DNA of 64,000 nt from Wuchereria bancrofti (GCA_005281725.1 SSBO01000009.1:5638871-5702870), one strand, 5' to 3'; positions 50,784 through 63,764 are shown, counted from the first letter of the stretch. Numbers and translations are program-made. Notes: a model not told the origin generated them from the letters alone.

Positions 50784-52060
50784 ATGTATAAACTTCATAT
50801 TCTAAGCAATCAGTCTGCAAGTACTAGTATGCCAACACCTATAACTATGGTTCAGCAGAAGGTAAATCTGTTGATCAAACCTTTCTAATCACTTGTCTGC
50901 ATCACTTGTTCCAATATTAGTGTGATGACCTTCAAGCCATTATTATCACTTTTCAGGGATACCAAAAAAAGCAGGCTTTTCTGTTATGTACTGAACCTAT
51001 AAACAAGTTACAGACTAAAAGAAGAATGGTCTTATATCATCGATACATCTCACATATATCAGGTAATCCTACAGCCTTAATATCGATCCTTTTAACAATG
51101 GTGATCGCTAAGCAGAATTTCCGGATTTGTGATTATGTCAATATCCACTGGCTACTGTTATTTATTTTTCTCAGTACGATTTTGCAGATCGCACTTCACA
51201 TCCAATAGATGGGACCGATAAGGGGGGTTTTCTGAAAGAAATGAATAATTTCTCTCTTTATGAAAACAGTAATCATATAATACTGCCAAAGAGAAAGCAA
51301 GAATCGAAACCGCTATTGCAGTGCTTTTACTGTGGTGAATGGTTCGACAGAAATGATAACACTTCTGGTTCTTGCAAGTAATTTATTTGTATTTTAACAT
51401 ATCTATAAATGTGCAGCATCTATTCAACAATGGATAAGGAAGTTTTCCACCATAATTTGTTTAAGATGACCGTCTGAAAATGATAGATAAGTGTGTTTGC
51501 AGAGAAGCTCCAGATCCCATCGAGCGTACAATTCGTTTTCTCACATGCTGTCTGATAGCGGAAGGTGCTGTATATCATTGCTGTAGGAGTGATGACGATA
51601 TGCCTGCCAATATTAGTCGTTTTGGACAGGGATACGTTAGTTTTTGAAGAAAAATCGACTTTAATTTTCATATAAAATTAAATAGCACTGTCATTTAAAT
51701 CTAGATGAAATTTCGTTATTTTTAAAATTTCCTAAAAATCATCTTAAATATTTGTTAGCAAAACTATTCATTTAAGTCGATATTATAGATTTCACCTAAT
51801 TAGTTAAAATCAAGTTATTATAAAGTTGCTTAGGACTGATAAGTTAATATCAATAGTAATTGCAGAATGTATTCTCATTTGGATCACACCACATATCACT
51901 ATTGAAACGTATGAAACGATGGCTATTTTTGGCGCTTGTGTCACTGGCAGTACCGTGCCTTTGTTGTTATTTCCCAGCTCATATGATAAACAAATGTTTC
52001 GGCGGTGGTAAACGAGGACGTCATCAGTCATATCATTCCACAGCTACTTTTGAAGGATAA
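50784..52060 (+). CDS. Sprouty/SPRED-domain protein without EVH1
   Basis: The Cys-rich Sprouty (SPR) domain targets Sprouty and SPRED proteins to membranes, where they dampen Ras/MAPK signalling. Exons: 50784-50861, 50957-51062, 51188-51377, 51503-51635, 51866-52060; phases agree, giving 233 residues. The SPR domain starts near residue 104: LLQCFYCGEWF (C107, C110), SGSCKEAPDPIERTIR (the conserved C-x-x-APDP block), TCCLIAEGAVYHCC, then a gap and KRWLFLALVSLAVPCLCCYF with a final CFGGGKR. The order and motifs match the SPRED C-terminus. The Cys-rich segment usually found between the YHC block and the W-hydrophobic helix is replaced by a non-cysteine linker (NISRFGQGYNVFSFG). The start follows an acceptor (TTACAG, with stops in frame before the ATG), suggesting trans-splicing and a true N-terminus. 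AATAAA at 52132-52137. Confidence 0.82.
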
Positions 52061-53281
52061 CAACTCTGCACTATTCAAATCCCAGTACTGCCAGGAGACA
52101 TTATTAACAATAGAGCGAAATATGAAATGACAATAAATAAATAAACAAATCCATATGCTTATATATTAATGCTTTGTGTGATCTTTGAAGTAATTTTCAG
52201 AGTTTCGATCTGTGTGCCTAGAAGTAGAATTCTTGTTGTAAGGAAAGGAATTAATTACGATGAAATTCTTTGTAATCAGTTCATTCGATCTGATCTGCAC
52301 TATTTACTATTTACTTTAAAGATCTTCTGAAAAACCTAACTGAATTCATTAGTCTGAAATATTAATAAATTGAAAATTCATCGTTCATTCAATCTTTTAT
52401 ATTAACAAAAAATAATCCCAGTAAGTTGAATCGAATTAAAAAAATCCTAGAACGTTTATTTTTAATTGCCCTAAGCGTCCGGTAAATTATAACCCATAAC
52501 GTTACCCATACAACGTCCAGTAATCAGTATTTTGTCAAGATAATACTATTGGCATTTAACAGTTAGTTAATTGGATCAATAAGGGGGATCTAGTGAAGAT
52601 AGGAGAAAGAGATAAAGCGTAGCAATGTTGGACAACACTCAAACCGTTTAACTTCAGACGGGCAACACGGTTTGAAACGTTGCCCATCAACGCATGGCTT
52701 ATGTGGAAAAAGAATCAAGCAAAATAGAATCATTGATTCAGAAAGTGAAGAGAGTGTAGAGGTTAAAATATAGAGTGTAATCATATCTATTTTACTTTAG
52801 ACTTTAGCATTTTACCATCTAGTGTTTTACAGTTCAGACGATTTAACTTCTATGCTAAGTTTCTGACTTCAAATGAAATGGTTGTTTGTTGCCATAAGCT
52901 TTACACGAACTGCTACGGCTAATTTTAAAATGGAATTTAGATAAGAATATAGTGAGAAGCAGTATATGAAAGAGCATTAGTAATTCGGAAAAAAAATTGA
53001 AAGAAATTTAAATCCCTTTAATGTAGACCGATCTAATAGCTGCTCAGTTTTTTTGATTTAAATCAAATTATTCGTTAGTGACAAGTTCATTTTCATGGCC
53101 TGACGACATCGGTCCTCGCTTACTTGACAGTCATAGCAAAGTAAGAAAAGCAGGTCAAGACGAAACACAGCTACGCCACTGACGTTCAGATGACTCTCGA
53201 TGATCAATGGTTGAGTGCTACGCTGTGAAAGAGCACGGTGAGAGCGGCTCATCTAGAATGAACACGTGAGAAATCAGCTGC
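52061..53281. other. Spacer, no supported gene
   Basis: Intergenic, with the 3' end of the Sprouty-domain gene at its left side. The sequence becomes more G+C-rich from about 53090, just before the small candidate gene. Confidence 0.4.
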
Positions 53282-53587
53282 ATGGAATCGGCGGTGAAAT
53301 GGAGTGGAAGTGCGGAAAGTTCAACAAAGCAGGCAAGCAGACATGCACATGCACTTGCACCTGCACATAATCGTTTGCTAAGCATTCGGCTATGCTAATA
53401 TTTTCGTTCGTTTTCAGCTACAAAAACCGTAAAATTTATTTCAGAAGATGGTGATAAGTGTGGTGGCAGTGGCAGTGATATACCCGCAATATCACTCATG
53501 CCTTTGTTTGAAGCCAGGGATCGCCAAAAAAATCACATAGTGCTGGCACTATCAAAACTTCATTCTGTTTCTTCCTTTGTAGACTGA
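53282..53587 (+). CDS. Small two-exon candidate gene, unrecognised
   Basis: Exon 1 is 53282-53372 (MESAVKWSGSAESSTKQAS, His/Ala-rich end) with donor GTTTGC. The intron is 45 nt and ends TTTTCAG. Exon 2 is 53418-53587 (TKTVKFISEDGDKCGGSG, DIPAISLMPLFEARDRQK) and ends at a TGA. Phases agree, giving 86 residues. The block is richer in G+C than its surroundings, and exon 2 reads as ordinary hydrophilic coding sequence. I know no family, and there is no signal peptide or membrane segment. The intron is short even for a nematode, and exon 1 has a repetitive GCACATGCAC tract, so this model may be wrong. Confidence 0.35.
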
Positions 53588-56528
53588 CTCTCTAATCTTT
53601 TTTCTACTACTAAATATCTCAGAGAACTTAAGTTCAGAGATGAAAGTCGCACAGCGGAATTTCAAAATGAGTTCGAGTAATATAAAACGATGATACGCTA
53701 AATATTAGCAGTGGTATGCAGGAATATTACAGGACAGAATGATCATTTAAGCAAGCAGCACAAAGTCGTGTCTGTATCTCCGACACATTCATTTCCCATT
53801 CTAATACAAAACACCAATGTATATATTCGAAATGATTATGTTTCTCATTACTGATATGGTTAAGTAATGTTGAACACAACAACAATATAACTTTTTTGCG
53901 AACTAAGTTGGGGCCGCTTTTTACGCATTTCTGCAAATATATTATTTTCGTCAAGTCTGCATAAATATGCACAGCGCAAAAGTAGTAGTAGTAATAGTAG
54001 TAGCAAGTATTACTGATTCATTTCGATAAACAAACAGAAAGAAGTACCACAGCTTAGTTAGTCATATATTGTTACTTATTTACTTTTGATTATTGGCTCA
54101 ATTTCCAATTCTGTCAAATTTTTGGTTGCAAAAATACCAATGAACTCTTCAAACCTCGAAATCCTAATTTGATTAGAAGTCCCGATAAACTGCAGAAGAG
54201 ATTAAAGAAAATGGTGATGGGTCAAATGTGATAAAGCATCTATAACAAAAATGCATCACTAAAAAGAAATGACGAGTTGGTTTCCAACAGTTTACAAAAC
54301 AACGCACATTCTCATCATTAAATTGGTAATGCAATGAACATTTTCTTCAGTCCTAAAATGATAAGAAATAGACAGTGACACCTCTCCTTTTTACAATTTA
54401 ATCACTAATAGATTTTGAGATAAGAGAAAATCAAAGGAAGTTGTTTTAAGATTTAGACAAACAGGAACTTCATTAGATATATATTTTAAGGAAGAAAGGT
54501 AGATACATATTTTAAGGAAAGAAAAATATATCTTTAAGGAGAAAAACTCTAGAAGTAATTGAAACAATCAACGTTTGAGAGTGTCAAATCTAAAAACTTA
54601 AGAATTGATATAAGGTAATAAAAGGGAGAAGGAGAAGAAAAAATATACATACGTATGAATAAAAATTTAAGTCTATTTTCAAGCAGAAAGAAAGTTTCAT
54701 GGAACAGTTTTTTTTTTTTTTTTTGTATTCATCACTGTAATAGACCTTCAGATGTCACTCTAATGATAAGCTTCAATGTTAAGATAATATTGGTTGTTCA
54801 TTTGTTTAAAGTATTCAACCCAGAACAAAATGTTGTTCATTACCACAAAATTTATCACAGATAAAATTTTATTGAGTAGAATCAAACGCAATTCCTGAGA
54901 AATACCATATCGACAGAACTGTTCACTTTTAATAATTAAGAAATAGCTTACATTTTATTTCTGTTATTATTTCCCACTGACACTGAATTTCTCTTCACGC
55001 AATGAAATGTCATCGAATGATTTTGCCATTGATTGCTAAGAGTTGATATTCCCTTTCATCATTTAGGAACTTATTAAAAGAAAAATTAGTTCCTCAATAC
55101 TAAAACTATCAAAATCCATCTGACTGATTTTCTTACAAACTCGATACTAAAACAAAAACGTCTGACTAATCTTCTGAGATGACTGACAATAGTGTTAAAT
55201 GTACGGAAGCATACAGATCTAACCGTACTTCAGATTACCGTTCTACTAGCATAAGAATTTGCAATTCGAGAGGATATTAACCACTGTTCAGGGATAAAAG
55301 TTTTAATTAGGTTGTTTCCGGCAGGCAGGACAAAGATAGGGTAGTTTCACATGCTCATAAAGTCATTCCAGAGCTTAGTCAATCTTGCCCAGAAGAGAAA
55401 GCTGGGTAAGCATTTTGCATTACGGAGGATTTAAATCTGTGTCTCTCCTTTAAACCTTAAATTCCAGTTATTCGAATGACACTGACAGCCAATCAGAGCA
55501 GTTGAACCATTTCTATTTTCATGGTGACACTGTTGCTAAGACAAGGGCTACGTGATTCTAAACCTCAGAGGAATGAAGAGACAGGGGTGGGGATGGTTTA
55601 CCTCTGTTACTGGGCTGGTATTTGTTTTTGGTTCTGGCTTAGGTTACCGTTGTTTCATTCTTGTGTTCTGTTATTTTGCTTCAATATTTAGTATTCTAAA
55701 TAGGTTTTGGAGAGAAAGAAGAAAGGCAGTTGAGAAAGGCATAAAATCTCTCATTTTCTTCTTCAATTCTGTGGTAAATAGTGGAGAGTTGTATACCATC
55801 GAAATTACTCAAATACACCCATTCTTTTTCTCTTATCTTAAGTTAATCGTATTACTTTACGGAAGAGTTAATTTTAATTTGGAGCAATTAATGTAATTAG
55901 TATTGCTGAAGGATGTCTTGATTAGAAGTGGTACCTGGTGCTAGATGTTACAGAGAGTGAAGATCCATTCACTTAGCACCGTATACCTCCGACCTTATGG
56001 ATTCAGGACAAGTGTCATAAATTCAAGGAATGTATTGCATGCATTGATTGGTTGCTTCAAAGTTTTAACCGTTTTAAAGCGGAGTAGAAGTCTGTAGATG
56101 CATAAAAATATCAACCGCTATTTTTGCGTATTTTTAATGAGTTTTAATGCTGGCGAACTATCCCACCGACATTTTGTCTTTACTTTTATCACGCTTCATC
56201 TTAATCTTATGGATAACTTCTTCGATTGCCTATTAAATTATATATTGTTGGCCTGTCATTCTCGTTCTTTAGCATCCTAACGACACTTAAAATGGCTTAA
56301 AATATAAATAGTTTACAAAAGGATCATTCATATTCCGATGTTACCCATCGGAATTTTGTTGTGACATAGGGACATTCATAAACAGAAAAGTGAAGCATTA
56401 TATGTAGTGTTCTTATGTATTGTTATTGCTTATATTATTTCATTTATGATACGTGGCTTTTTCAGTAGGATTATGATTTCAGTAAATTTTGAGACTCGTT
56501 TTAGATGATTTTTTTCTAAAGAAAAACC
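53588..56528. other. Spacer with one hydrophobic open frame
   Basis: Mostly A+T-rich. An open frame at 55552-55896 (plus, up to 114 codons, containing GWGWFTSVTGLVFVFGSGLG) would have two hydrophobic stretches, but it has no splice or family support and I do not call it a gene. Confidence 0.4.
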
Positions 56529-56936
56529 ATGAATACAAGGAAATCATTTTTCTCGAGGAAGTGGAAACGTTATTCATTTTATGGCCTTATTGGTTCTGCA
56601 GGTAAAAATTTTGTTGTTTATATTAATTTTTTTATTTTCCAATACGTTCATTCGTACGAATATAGTAGGGAAAAATGAAGCTTTCTTCGAATATTCTCCT
56701 ACTGGATGATGTTTTCATCTCTGCTTTGCTTTCTTCTGAATAAATTTTGTTCAGTAAAATAAATATTTAACGCTTTAGTTTGGCACTACATATACTACAC
56801 AATCGAGTTCAATGAAAATGTTAGGAAACCAGAAGAGCGACGAGATATGACATATATTCAGTGGTTAAAGAAGCAATTCCCGGCATTGAGGCAATATGGT
56901 ATCCCGTATAGGGAGAGCTCAGTGGAAAAAAAATGA
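56529..56936 (+). CDS. Small single-pass membrane protein, unrecognised family
   Basis: Exon 1 is 56529-56601, donor GTAAAA; exon 2 is 56779-56936, acceptor CTTTAG, ending at a TGA. Phases agree (1), giving 76 residues. The N-terminus is very basic (MNTRKSFFSRKWKRY). One hydrophobic aromatic segment follows (YSFYGLIGSAVWHYIYYTI, about residues 15-33), then a charged tail (RKPEERRDMTYIQWLKKQFP). This layout (basic amphipathic start, one helix, short soluble tail) is common among small mitochondrial inner-membrane subunits and assembly factors, but I cannot name the family. A related exon occurs at 36859-37032. Both exons are too short for ORF-length cut-offs, so the gene is easy to miss. Confidence 0.62.
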
Positions 56937-57641
56937 TTATTAGATGCTGAAATTCAAAGGCTGCTGAAGTTCTGGTATAGGGTTGACAAGAACCTGTACA
57001 GTTTTGTAAAGTAACTAGGATTATTCACTCTATTTTTGTCATTAACATGGTGATATAGTGGAAATATGATTCAGTAAATTATTAAAAAAATAGATTTTCT
57101 GTATATAGAGAAGCCAAAAAACAAGTGCGTTACTTATACATTGAGGGCATTACTTATACGTTTTACAAGGCATGATTAGTAAACAATCATCTATCAGAAC
57201 AAAGTGCTGCATATGCCAAGTCGGTGTAACGTTAGTTTTTTTGTTAAATTAGCATGTTTATATTTGGATATATATACCGGGGATGTAACCTTACAAGAAG
57301 ACGGAACTTCGTAAATGAATTTCTGAGTTTATAATTTCTGTGTTTCTGAAAGTGGTAAAAAAAAATATTACTTAAATCTATTCATTTACCGTAAGGGAAC
57401 CAAAAAGCAAGTACGTCATTTGTTCAAACATATATTTTTGGTGTTCGCTTCGTGTTGAAATGCCACAGTAAAATTGCTGATGTTCTCTAGTTTCAAGAAT
57501 TGCGTTTGGAACTATGTGCTTATAGAGCTAAACTGGATATGTTTTGAAAGCCAAATATTTTTAAAAGATTTATATATCTGTGAATGAAATTTTCAAATGC
57601 TGTGTAGTTTGAGGAAAAAGAAAAAGTGAATTTGAGTGTTT
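56937..57641. other. Short convergent spacer
   Basis: A 0.7 kb A+T-rich gap between convergent genes. Nothing else is seen. Confidence 0.4.
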
Positions 57642-58571
57642 TCACAGTAGTAATTTGTGATGCGACTCTGCGGACTTTTCAATCTGTTGTCGTTGCTCAC
57701 GAACAATCCACAGTGATATAACCCAGTACAGTGATGCCGAAATAAATATGGCTATCATCTGAGTAGTATATAAAGAGAGAGTACCACTAAACCAATACTG
57801 TAGTATGGCCGTCGTAATAAAGTAAGAAAGAAGCATGAGACTAAAATTAAAGTTTAGTTAATAGAAATCACTGGAATTTGGTCACTATTTACTTCAAGAA
57901 GTGGTAATAGAGAAATGTTATAAGGTTTTTTTCAATATCGCGGATTAGAAGACTACTCAATTTTCAGAATCCCCGCCAAGTAATCTCGGTAAACTTCCCT
58001 GAAGCACGTTCTATAGATGACCGTTCTATAGATGACCAAGTCTATTCACCTGATAACAGCCTGAAGTGAGCAGTAAACGATGAATGGAAGCATGAGATAA
58101 GGTTGTTTATTATGTATTCCTCTCAAGAGCATAATTACTATAGTGGTGCTGATAGAAGCCGATACTATTAGTGAGCCTGAAAGAAACAAATACAAATTTC
58201 TTGAGCAGTAGTAGTGATTGAGGTACTGCTGAAAATTTTTGGAAAGGGGAGAAAAATATAATTAGAAGCTTAAAGTTTGGAAATACTAGATTGGTAGTTT
58301 CATTTTCATATTTTTTCATCATTAACCAAATTCCACCCAAGTCCCTTAAACTTTCAGTATTTCTTTTAACAAAGTGCTCGATATGATTACCACAATTTAT
58401 AAATTTCATAGAAACGTCTTGAAATAACTGACCGTAATAAGCAATATTGCGGAGCGATTGATAGTGGCTATAATCCCAAATAGCCAAAGCCAACGCAGCG
58501 GAAGTGATATTAACTAATTGGAATATACCTGCGGTGATGTTTGTCAGGAATTGTAACTGCGTCTCCTCCAT
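57642..58571 (-). CDS. Four-helix membrane protein, unrecognised family
   Basis: Exons on the minus strand: 58433-58571, 58050-58176, 57642-57840; phases 1 and 2 agree, giving 154 residues. Four hydrophobic segments: FLTNITAGIFQLVNITSAAL, SLIVSASISTTIVIMLL, PYLMLPFIVYCSLQAVISLM, and MIAIFISASLYWVISLWIV. The end is a hydrophilic cytosolic-looking tail (REQRQQIEKSAESHH). The layout recalls the small four-pass proteins common in nematodes (MARVEL- or LAPTM-like), but no diagnostic motif is present and I assign no function. Splice sites are good (GTCAGT/TTTCAG, GTGAAT/TTTTAG). Intron 2 holds a short direct duplication near 58010-58035. Confidence 0.7.
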
Positions 58572-59021
58572 CCCTTTCCCTGTTTTACAGATCAGAAATT
58601 CTTATCATGCTTTCATTTCATATCTCATGGATGAAAATTTTACGAACACGAAAATTTCAGTCATGTTGATTTTCCCGTTTCATTTTTTATGGATTCAGAA
58701 TCAGTTTCATCTCCTTTCCACCTCAGATTTGTGCAAGCAACAGCAAAATAAATAAGTGATGATTAAGTGAAACATAAAGAAGCGAAAAGAAGTGCGAAAA
58801 AAGGAAATGAGATATTGAAGAACGAAAGAAAATAGAAAGGAAGTGAAGTTCTTAAAATATCTTTTTAAAAAGAAAAAAATGAGCAGAAATTGCACTGTTA
58901 CATTACATTTTTCTAATTAAAGTTCTTATGTACTTCAGCTTATATTACAGATAAAAATTTTCAAGTATTGACACTTCGTTACAAATGATAATGAACAATG
59001 TTTATTCTGCTGCATGTATAC

Positions 59022-59022
<1 letters not shown>

Positions 59023-59059
<37 letters not shown>
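59023..59059. repeat. (AAT)n microsatellite
   Basis: About twelve TAA/AAT units, uninterrupted. Confidence 0.95.
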
Positions 59060-59061
<2 letters not shown>

Positions 59062-59164
59062 TAAATGGCAGCAAGTAATGATGAATATAATAGTGATATG
59101 AGAATGTACAATTTAAGTATGATAAAATTTAAATAAAATGAGTGAAATATATTTTAACTATATG

Positions 59165-59225
59165 GTATCATTTTAACAACATCACAAAGTGAAATGTATA
59201 GTATCATTTTAACAATATCACAAAA
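59165..59225. repeat. Two-copy tandem duplication, period 36
   Basis: GTATCATTTTAACAACATCA at 59165 recurs at 59201 with one substitution. Non-coding. Confidence 0.85.
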
Positions 59226-59708
59226 ATGGTTCAACTCTGCCTCATACACTGTAGAAAGTGGAATCATAGGATTAAATGAGGTAAGATAATAATTTCAGAT
59301 AAAAAACGATAATGCCAGTGCAAAAAAGAGTTATGAAAAAATGTTGTAATTTCAAGCTAGATATATTAAAGTAGGTATCCGAAAGGCCTCACCCTTCATT
59401 CGTGCCGTAATTTCGAATATTTCAGCATTCTATTTATCAGCAGAACTTTAAATTTGATTGACTAAATGTTAAAACATACTGCAGAAATCAAAATGAATGG
59501 CAAGTGGCCAGTTGAGTTATTCATTGAGTTGAGTTATTCATTAGTTTCTTATAAAGAAACACATAAGTAGAAGAAAAAAAAAATTAAAATTAACTGTGAT
59601 ATTTTCATATTGTTTTCTGTCCTTTCTTAATTAAACTTACTTCATTTTGATAACACTCATGCGATTATAAATGAACTAATCATTTGCTTTGTACATTGTT
59701 TCTAAGAA

Positions 59709-60770
59709 AATAAATTATTTCAAAAACACATAGATTTGCGCTTCGATGATGGGCACTCAATTGGAGCAGTTATATTCATCCAAATTTTGACCTTCAAAAA
59801 TTGCATGTAGGAATGAATTATTAACAGTAAAGCAAATATATTTTGTAGAAATAATAAAGAGTAAAAGAATGAATAAAGCAAAAAATATATAAATTTGCAA
59901 TGAAATTTGATGGCAAATAGCAAAAAAACTTCCACTTTTGCACAAACAACTATGATTAAAATTTCAATATTTAATATTAATAAGAGTAAAGAGAAGGAGA
60001 GCCTTCTCTTATAATCGCTTTCACACAACTAATCAAAAATATGAATATATGAAAAGCTACTCGAGAAGATGAGAATAAAAATAGAAAGCTCAAGAAGTAA
60101 TATTAAAAAAATTTGGGTTCATTTTTTGCTAAAATCTTATTTTTTCTTTTACCAGTTATAATCAAATTAACCGACACAGCAATAGACTGATCGTATTCGT
60201 ACATTCACACAAGTCAAAAACTGAAAGATTCAGTAAAAGATCTACCGGATAATAAAGAACTGCTGCCAAATGAATAATAAGCAGACTGATCTGAAACTAA
60301 CTATATATACTTGATATTATTTTAAAAACAAATGGTGAAAATAAAGTTTTTGGCAATTTAGTTTTCTATTTGTGTCATTTGGTTTTATTTAATTTAACTA
60401 CGAGTATTAAGGAAGAAAATTTGATTTTTAGCAGAAAATGAACCGACAAATTTTTTATTCATATTTTCGATTAGTTGTGTGAAAGCGATTATAAGAGAAG
60501 ACTCTCTTTCTCTTTACTCTTACCAATATTAAATATTGAAATTTTAATCATAGTTGTTTGTGCAAAAGTGGAAGTGTTTTTTGCTATTTGCCATCAAATT
60601 TCATTGCAAATTTATATATTTTTTGCTTTATTCATTCTTTTACTCTTTATTATTTCTACAAAACATATTTGCTTTATTGTTAATAATTCATTCCTACAAG
60701 CCATTTTTTAAGGTCAAAATCTGGATGAATATAACTACTCCAGCTTTTGAAACAATTTATTAAAACTGTC
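59709..60770. mobile_element. Foldback (long inverted repeat) element
   Basis: The core arms at about 59763-60045 and 60457-60741 are reverse complements at roughly 95% identity by eye. They extend inward, after a ~55-nt insertion in the left arm, to about 60148 and 60409, leaving a loop of about 260 nt. Weaker outward similarity (AATAAATTATTTCAAAA on the left) suggests ends near 59709 and 60770. Each arm contains a nearly identical open frame (starting MCESDYKRRLSFSLLL), which I take to be incidental because it runs in opposite directions in the two arms and is low-complexity. No transposase is present. The structure fits a foldback or MITE-like element; a transcript across it would form long double-stranded RNA. 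Confidence 0.8.
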
Positions 60771-63764
60771 ATGTACATTAGCATTTTGCACATATATCCG
60801 AGTTGATCTGTCACTCAGCGCTTTGCTTTCAAACAGCCTTAACTGCTTTGTCTAAAATTTTTTAATTCCTAACTTTTTGATTTCTCACTTATGTCAATAC
60901 TGACCTTTTGCTCTCTTAACCGAAAAACAAAAATTCCACCGATTGGAAATTACTTTGCTTTCTGACAATAGTTAGCAATTCATATTCGTAGATTTTTTCC
61001 TAAAAATTCGATTTCTCATTTCACATTCAAGACATGGTGTTCTTAAAAAAGCTTTAAATGCATAACGCCTAAGTTATAACGGAATTGTTACTGCTTTTCT
61101 CTCCAAATTTGATTTAGCATATTCAAGTAATTTTCACCTATTATAAAAAAAAGATTCATTTGAATGTTATATTCAAATGATTGGATTGGATCCGACAGGA
61201 GATTTTTTTTGCTGGTTTTCTTGTTTACTTTGCATTTTAGTCCGAAACAAAAGAGAATCAAATTTCGGATTTTTATCTCGTTTGCCTTTTTTTCAAGCGA
61301 TAAGCTTTTTACATTTCAAACTGAAAGTTTTCGAAAATAAAAACAATTAGCATTATTTTGATAAAAACTTAGAACATTTTTTTGTTTTCTAAATTCTTCA
61401 CTTCTAGTTCCTAATTTTTTAATTTAGATATTATCATAAAAATTGACCAAGAGTTCGATCATTGACTAAATCAATAATAAATGCTGAAATGTCAAATTAC
61501 TAAAGGAATTCCTGAAATTTATTTATTTATTCTGGATATTGTAAAAAGAGAAGTAATATTTAAAATAGAGTGTCCTCTACTGGATTGTATCTTTTAATTT
61601 ATCAATTAGCTCAGTTAGCGCTAAACTCCTGTAAATTATACAGTAATGATTTGTGGCACTTTAAAACTTTACCGTATTGCTTATTAAACAAAGTCTGATT
61701 TGACAGAAAGATCTATCGAAGAAAAAACTTGATGTAGGATAATACAATGAGGACAGAAGTTATCTTTGGAGCTATTAATTCTTAAATTTATTCAGTTAAT
61801 GTTGATTTTTAATAAAACGAAACCGAACTAATAAACTGATTATTTAAAAAAATAGTTTAAGAATTTGATGGTTGTGATCAGTGAAGAAAATTTAATGAGA
61901 ATTCCAATGATGAGATCAAAAATGATTTGCCATCACAAACAAAGCAATATCGATTGAAAATGCTTTTGCCGTTGTAATGGCAGTTGCACCTGTTCAGATG
62001 CAAGAGATAAGAGGAAGGGTAAGTATTCTAGATGATCTGGAATGTACGGATGTATGATTTGTCACTAAGTGATGATCACTAACAAGTCACTAGGGCAATC
62101 CTCTTCCCACAATTCACTTAGGCAAAAATGATAAGGATGATAAAAGAAGATAAATTTTTGTGCAACTTCCACTTAATTATATCTTAATTAATCTTCTATT
62201 TAGCTAAAACCATCAGTTTTATGGGAAAAAATTTTTCTTGAAAAACGATAACTGCCCAATTAAGAAGAAAATTTAGAGCGGAAATTTTAATAGTTTAGTG
62301 ATATAGACTATTCTAAAGCTGTGATGCCATACTAGCCAGATTGATGGATCGATTGTGATAGTATTGGATATCACACTCAGAAACGATCAGTGAGGAAATT
62401 CATTCTCGAATTTCCTTCAGTGAACCCACAATAATATTTGAATCACTCCCTAAGGAGAATGCAAATAAATATATTGGACGGTTCAACACCGCATATCATG
62501 CGGATGGATACATTCTCCTCATAATATGCGATGCAGCTGAAATCGTTTCATTAGTGTGCTAGTCACTTCCCTCAGGTATCTTTCACTTCCTGACATTTAA
62601 TGTCCGTTTAGTCTTCTTAACCATAAATTATTTCTGTTTCTATAAAACAGAAAATATTCAGTAAATTCATATCCAACAACAACAAATCTTAGTCTGATCA
62701 CACGTTGATATCAGTCTATGAGTTAAATCATCCAAATATTGATTATTCTATTAAGGTAAAGCGAAGTTTTTTTGGAGATATGTTATTTCGATTTTCTGAT
62801 TTAAGTTCTGAACGGAATTGAATGCCAACTTCTATAGTAATGACTAACAACATCACAAAAGTAAACAACAAGTTTTAAAAAATGGCACGATCCATGATAT
62901 TTTAGTTAAAATGAGAAAACGTAGAGTTTATGATAAATAAAGAAATAATGCATGAAAAGCTTGATTATAAAAGGCAAAAGACATTGAATATGATTAGTTT
63001 TTTTTTTTAATTAGCACTGATAATAAGTGTTAATAGCAATTTGAGCTTGAAGAGTTGACAGAAGTCGGAAGATGGGTGAGAGGTAAAACTTGACGTGTCT
63101 TACTGTTATGAAAATAGTCCACACTAAATAATTTGAAGCAGTTGTAAGTATTAATCTCCTCTTCTCTCGAAATGGTGCTATATTATTTATCAATGTGCTA
63201 TTAAAACCACATATGTACCTTGATTACCTTGGTTGACTAAAAACGGTAAATTATAACTTATTCTTTGTAATTACGACCCATTCCAGTTTTTATTTTCTAT
63301 GATAGTACTTTCAGAGTTTTTAATTTCCAAAAATACATTAGACACAGATGATTCCGGTTATCAAATTCTAAATTCCATTGAATTTCTTAAATTTCGGCGT
63401 TCGAACATTGTATTTTGAAAAAAATGACCAGCAAAGTTTCTAGATTATTTGATTATTTTGCAGAATAGTGTGATTAGTTTGAGTGCAACAAGTGAAAAAA
63501 TTGACACTAGACATATAGGCAATGTATATGGCTTAAAGGCTTAATAACTGCTAATTTTGATTAGCAGATTCAGCTAAGAATTTATATAGAGAGGCTGTCA
63601 AGGTATAACTTCTGCTAGCAATTGTAATATGAGCTCCTCGCTTAAGTGTATAATTCTTTTTTGCTATATTGTAACAATTTTGTTAGTAGTGTATCAAACC
63701 GATCGTTAGCTTTCTGCTCTCAACCATCTTTCAAATCACTACTTTAGTTGTTCAGTTGTTAGTG

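Noticed and set aside
55552..55896. Hydrophobic open frame of 114 codons
   Set aside because: No splice partners or recognisable motif; kept only as a note in the spacer entry.
59720..60763. Nearly identical open frames in opposite directions, hydrophobic, as a gene pair
   Set aside because: They are the two arms of the foldback; the frame is A+T-driven and has no gene structure.
61600..61640. TTAGCTCAGTTAGCGC resembling a tRNA A-box
   Set aside because: No B-box at the right distance and no cloverleaf; an isolated match.
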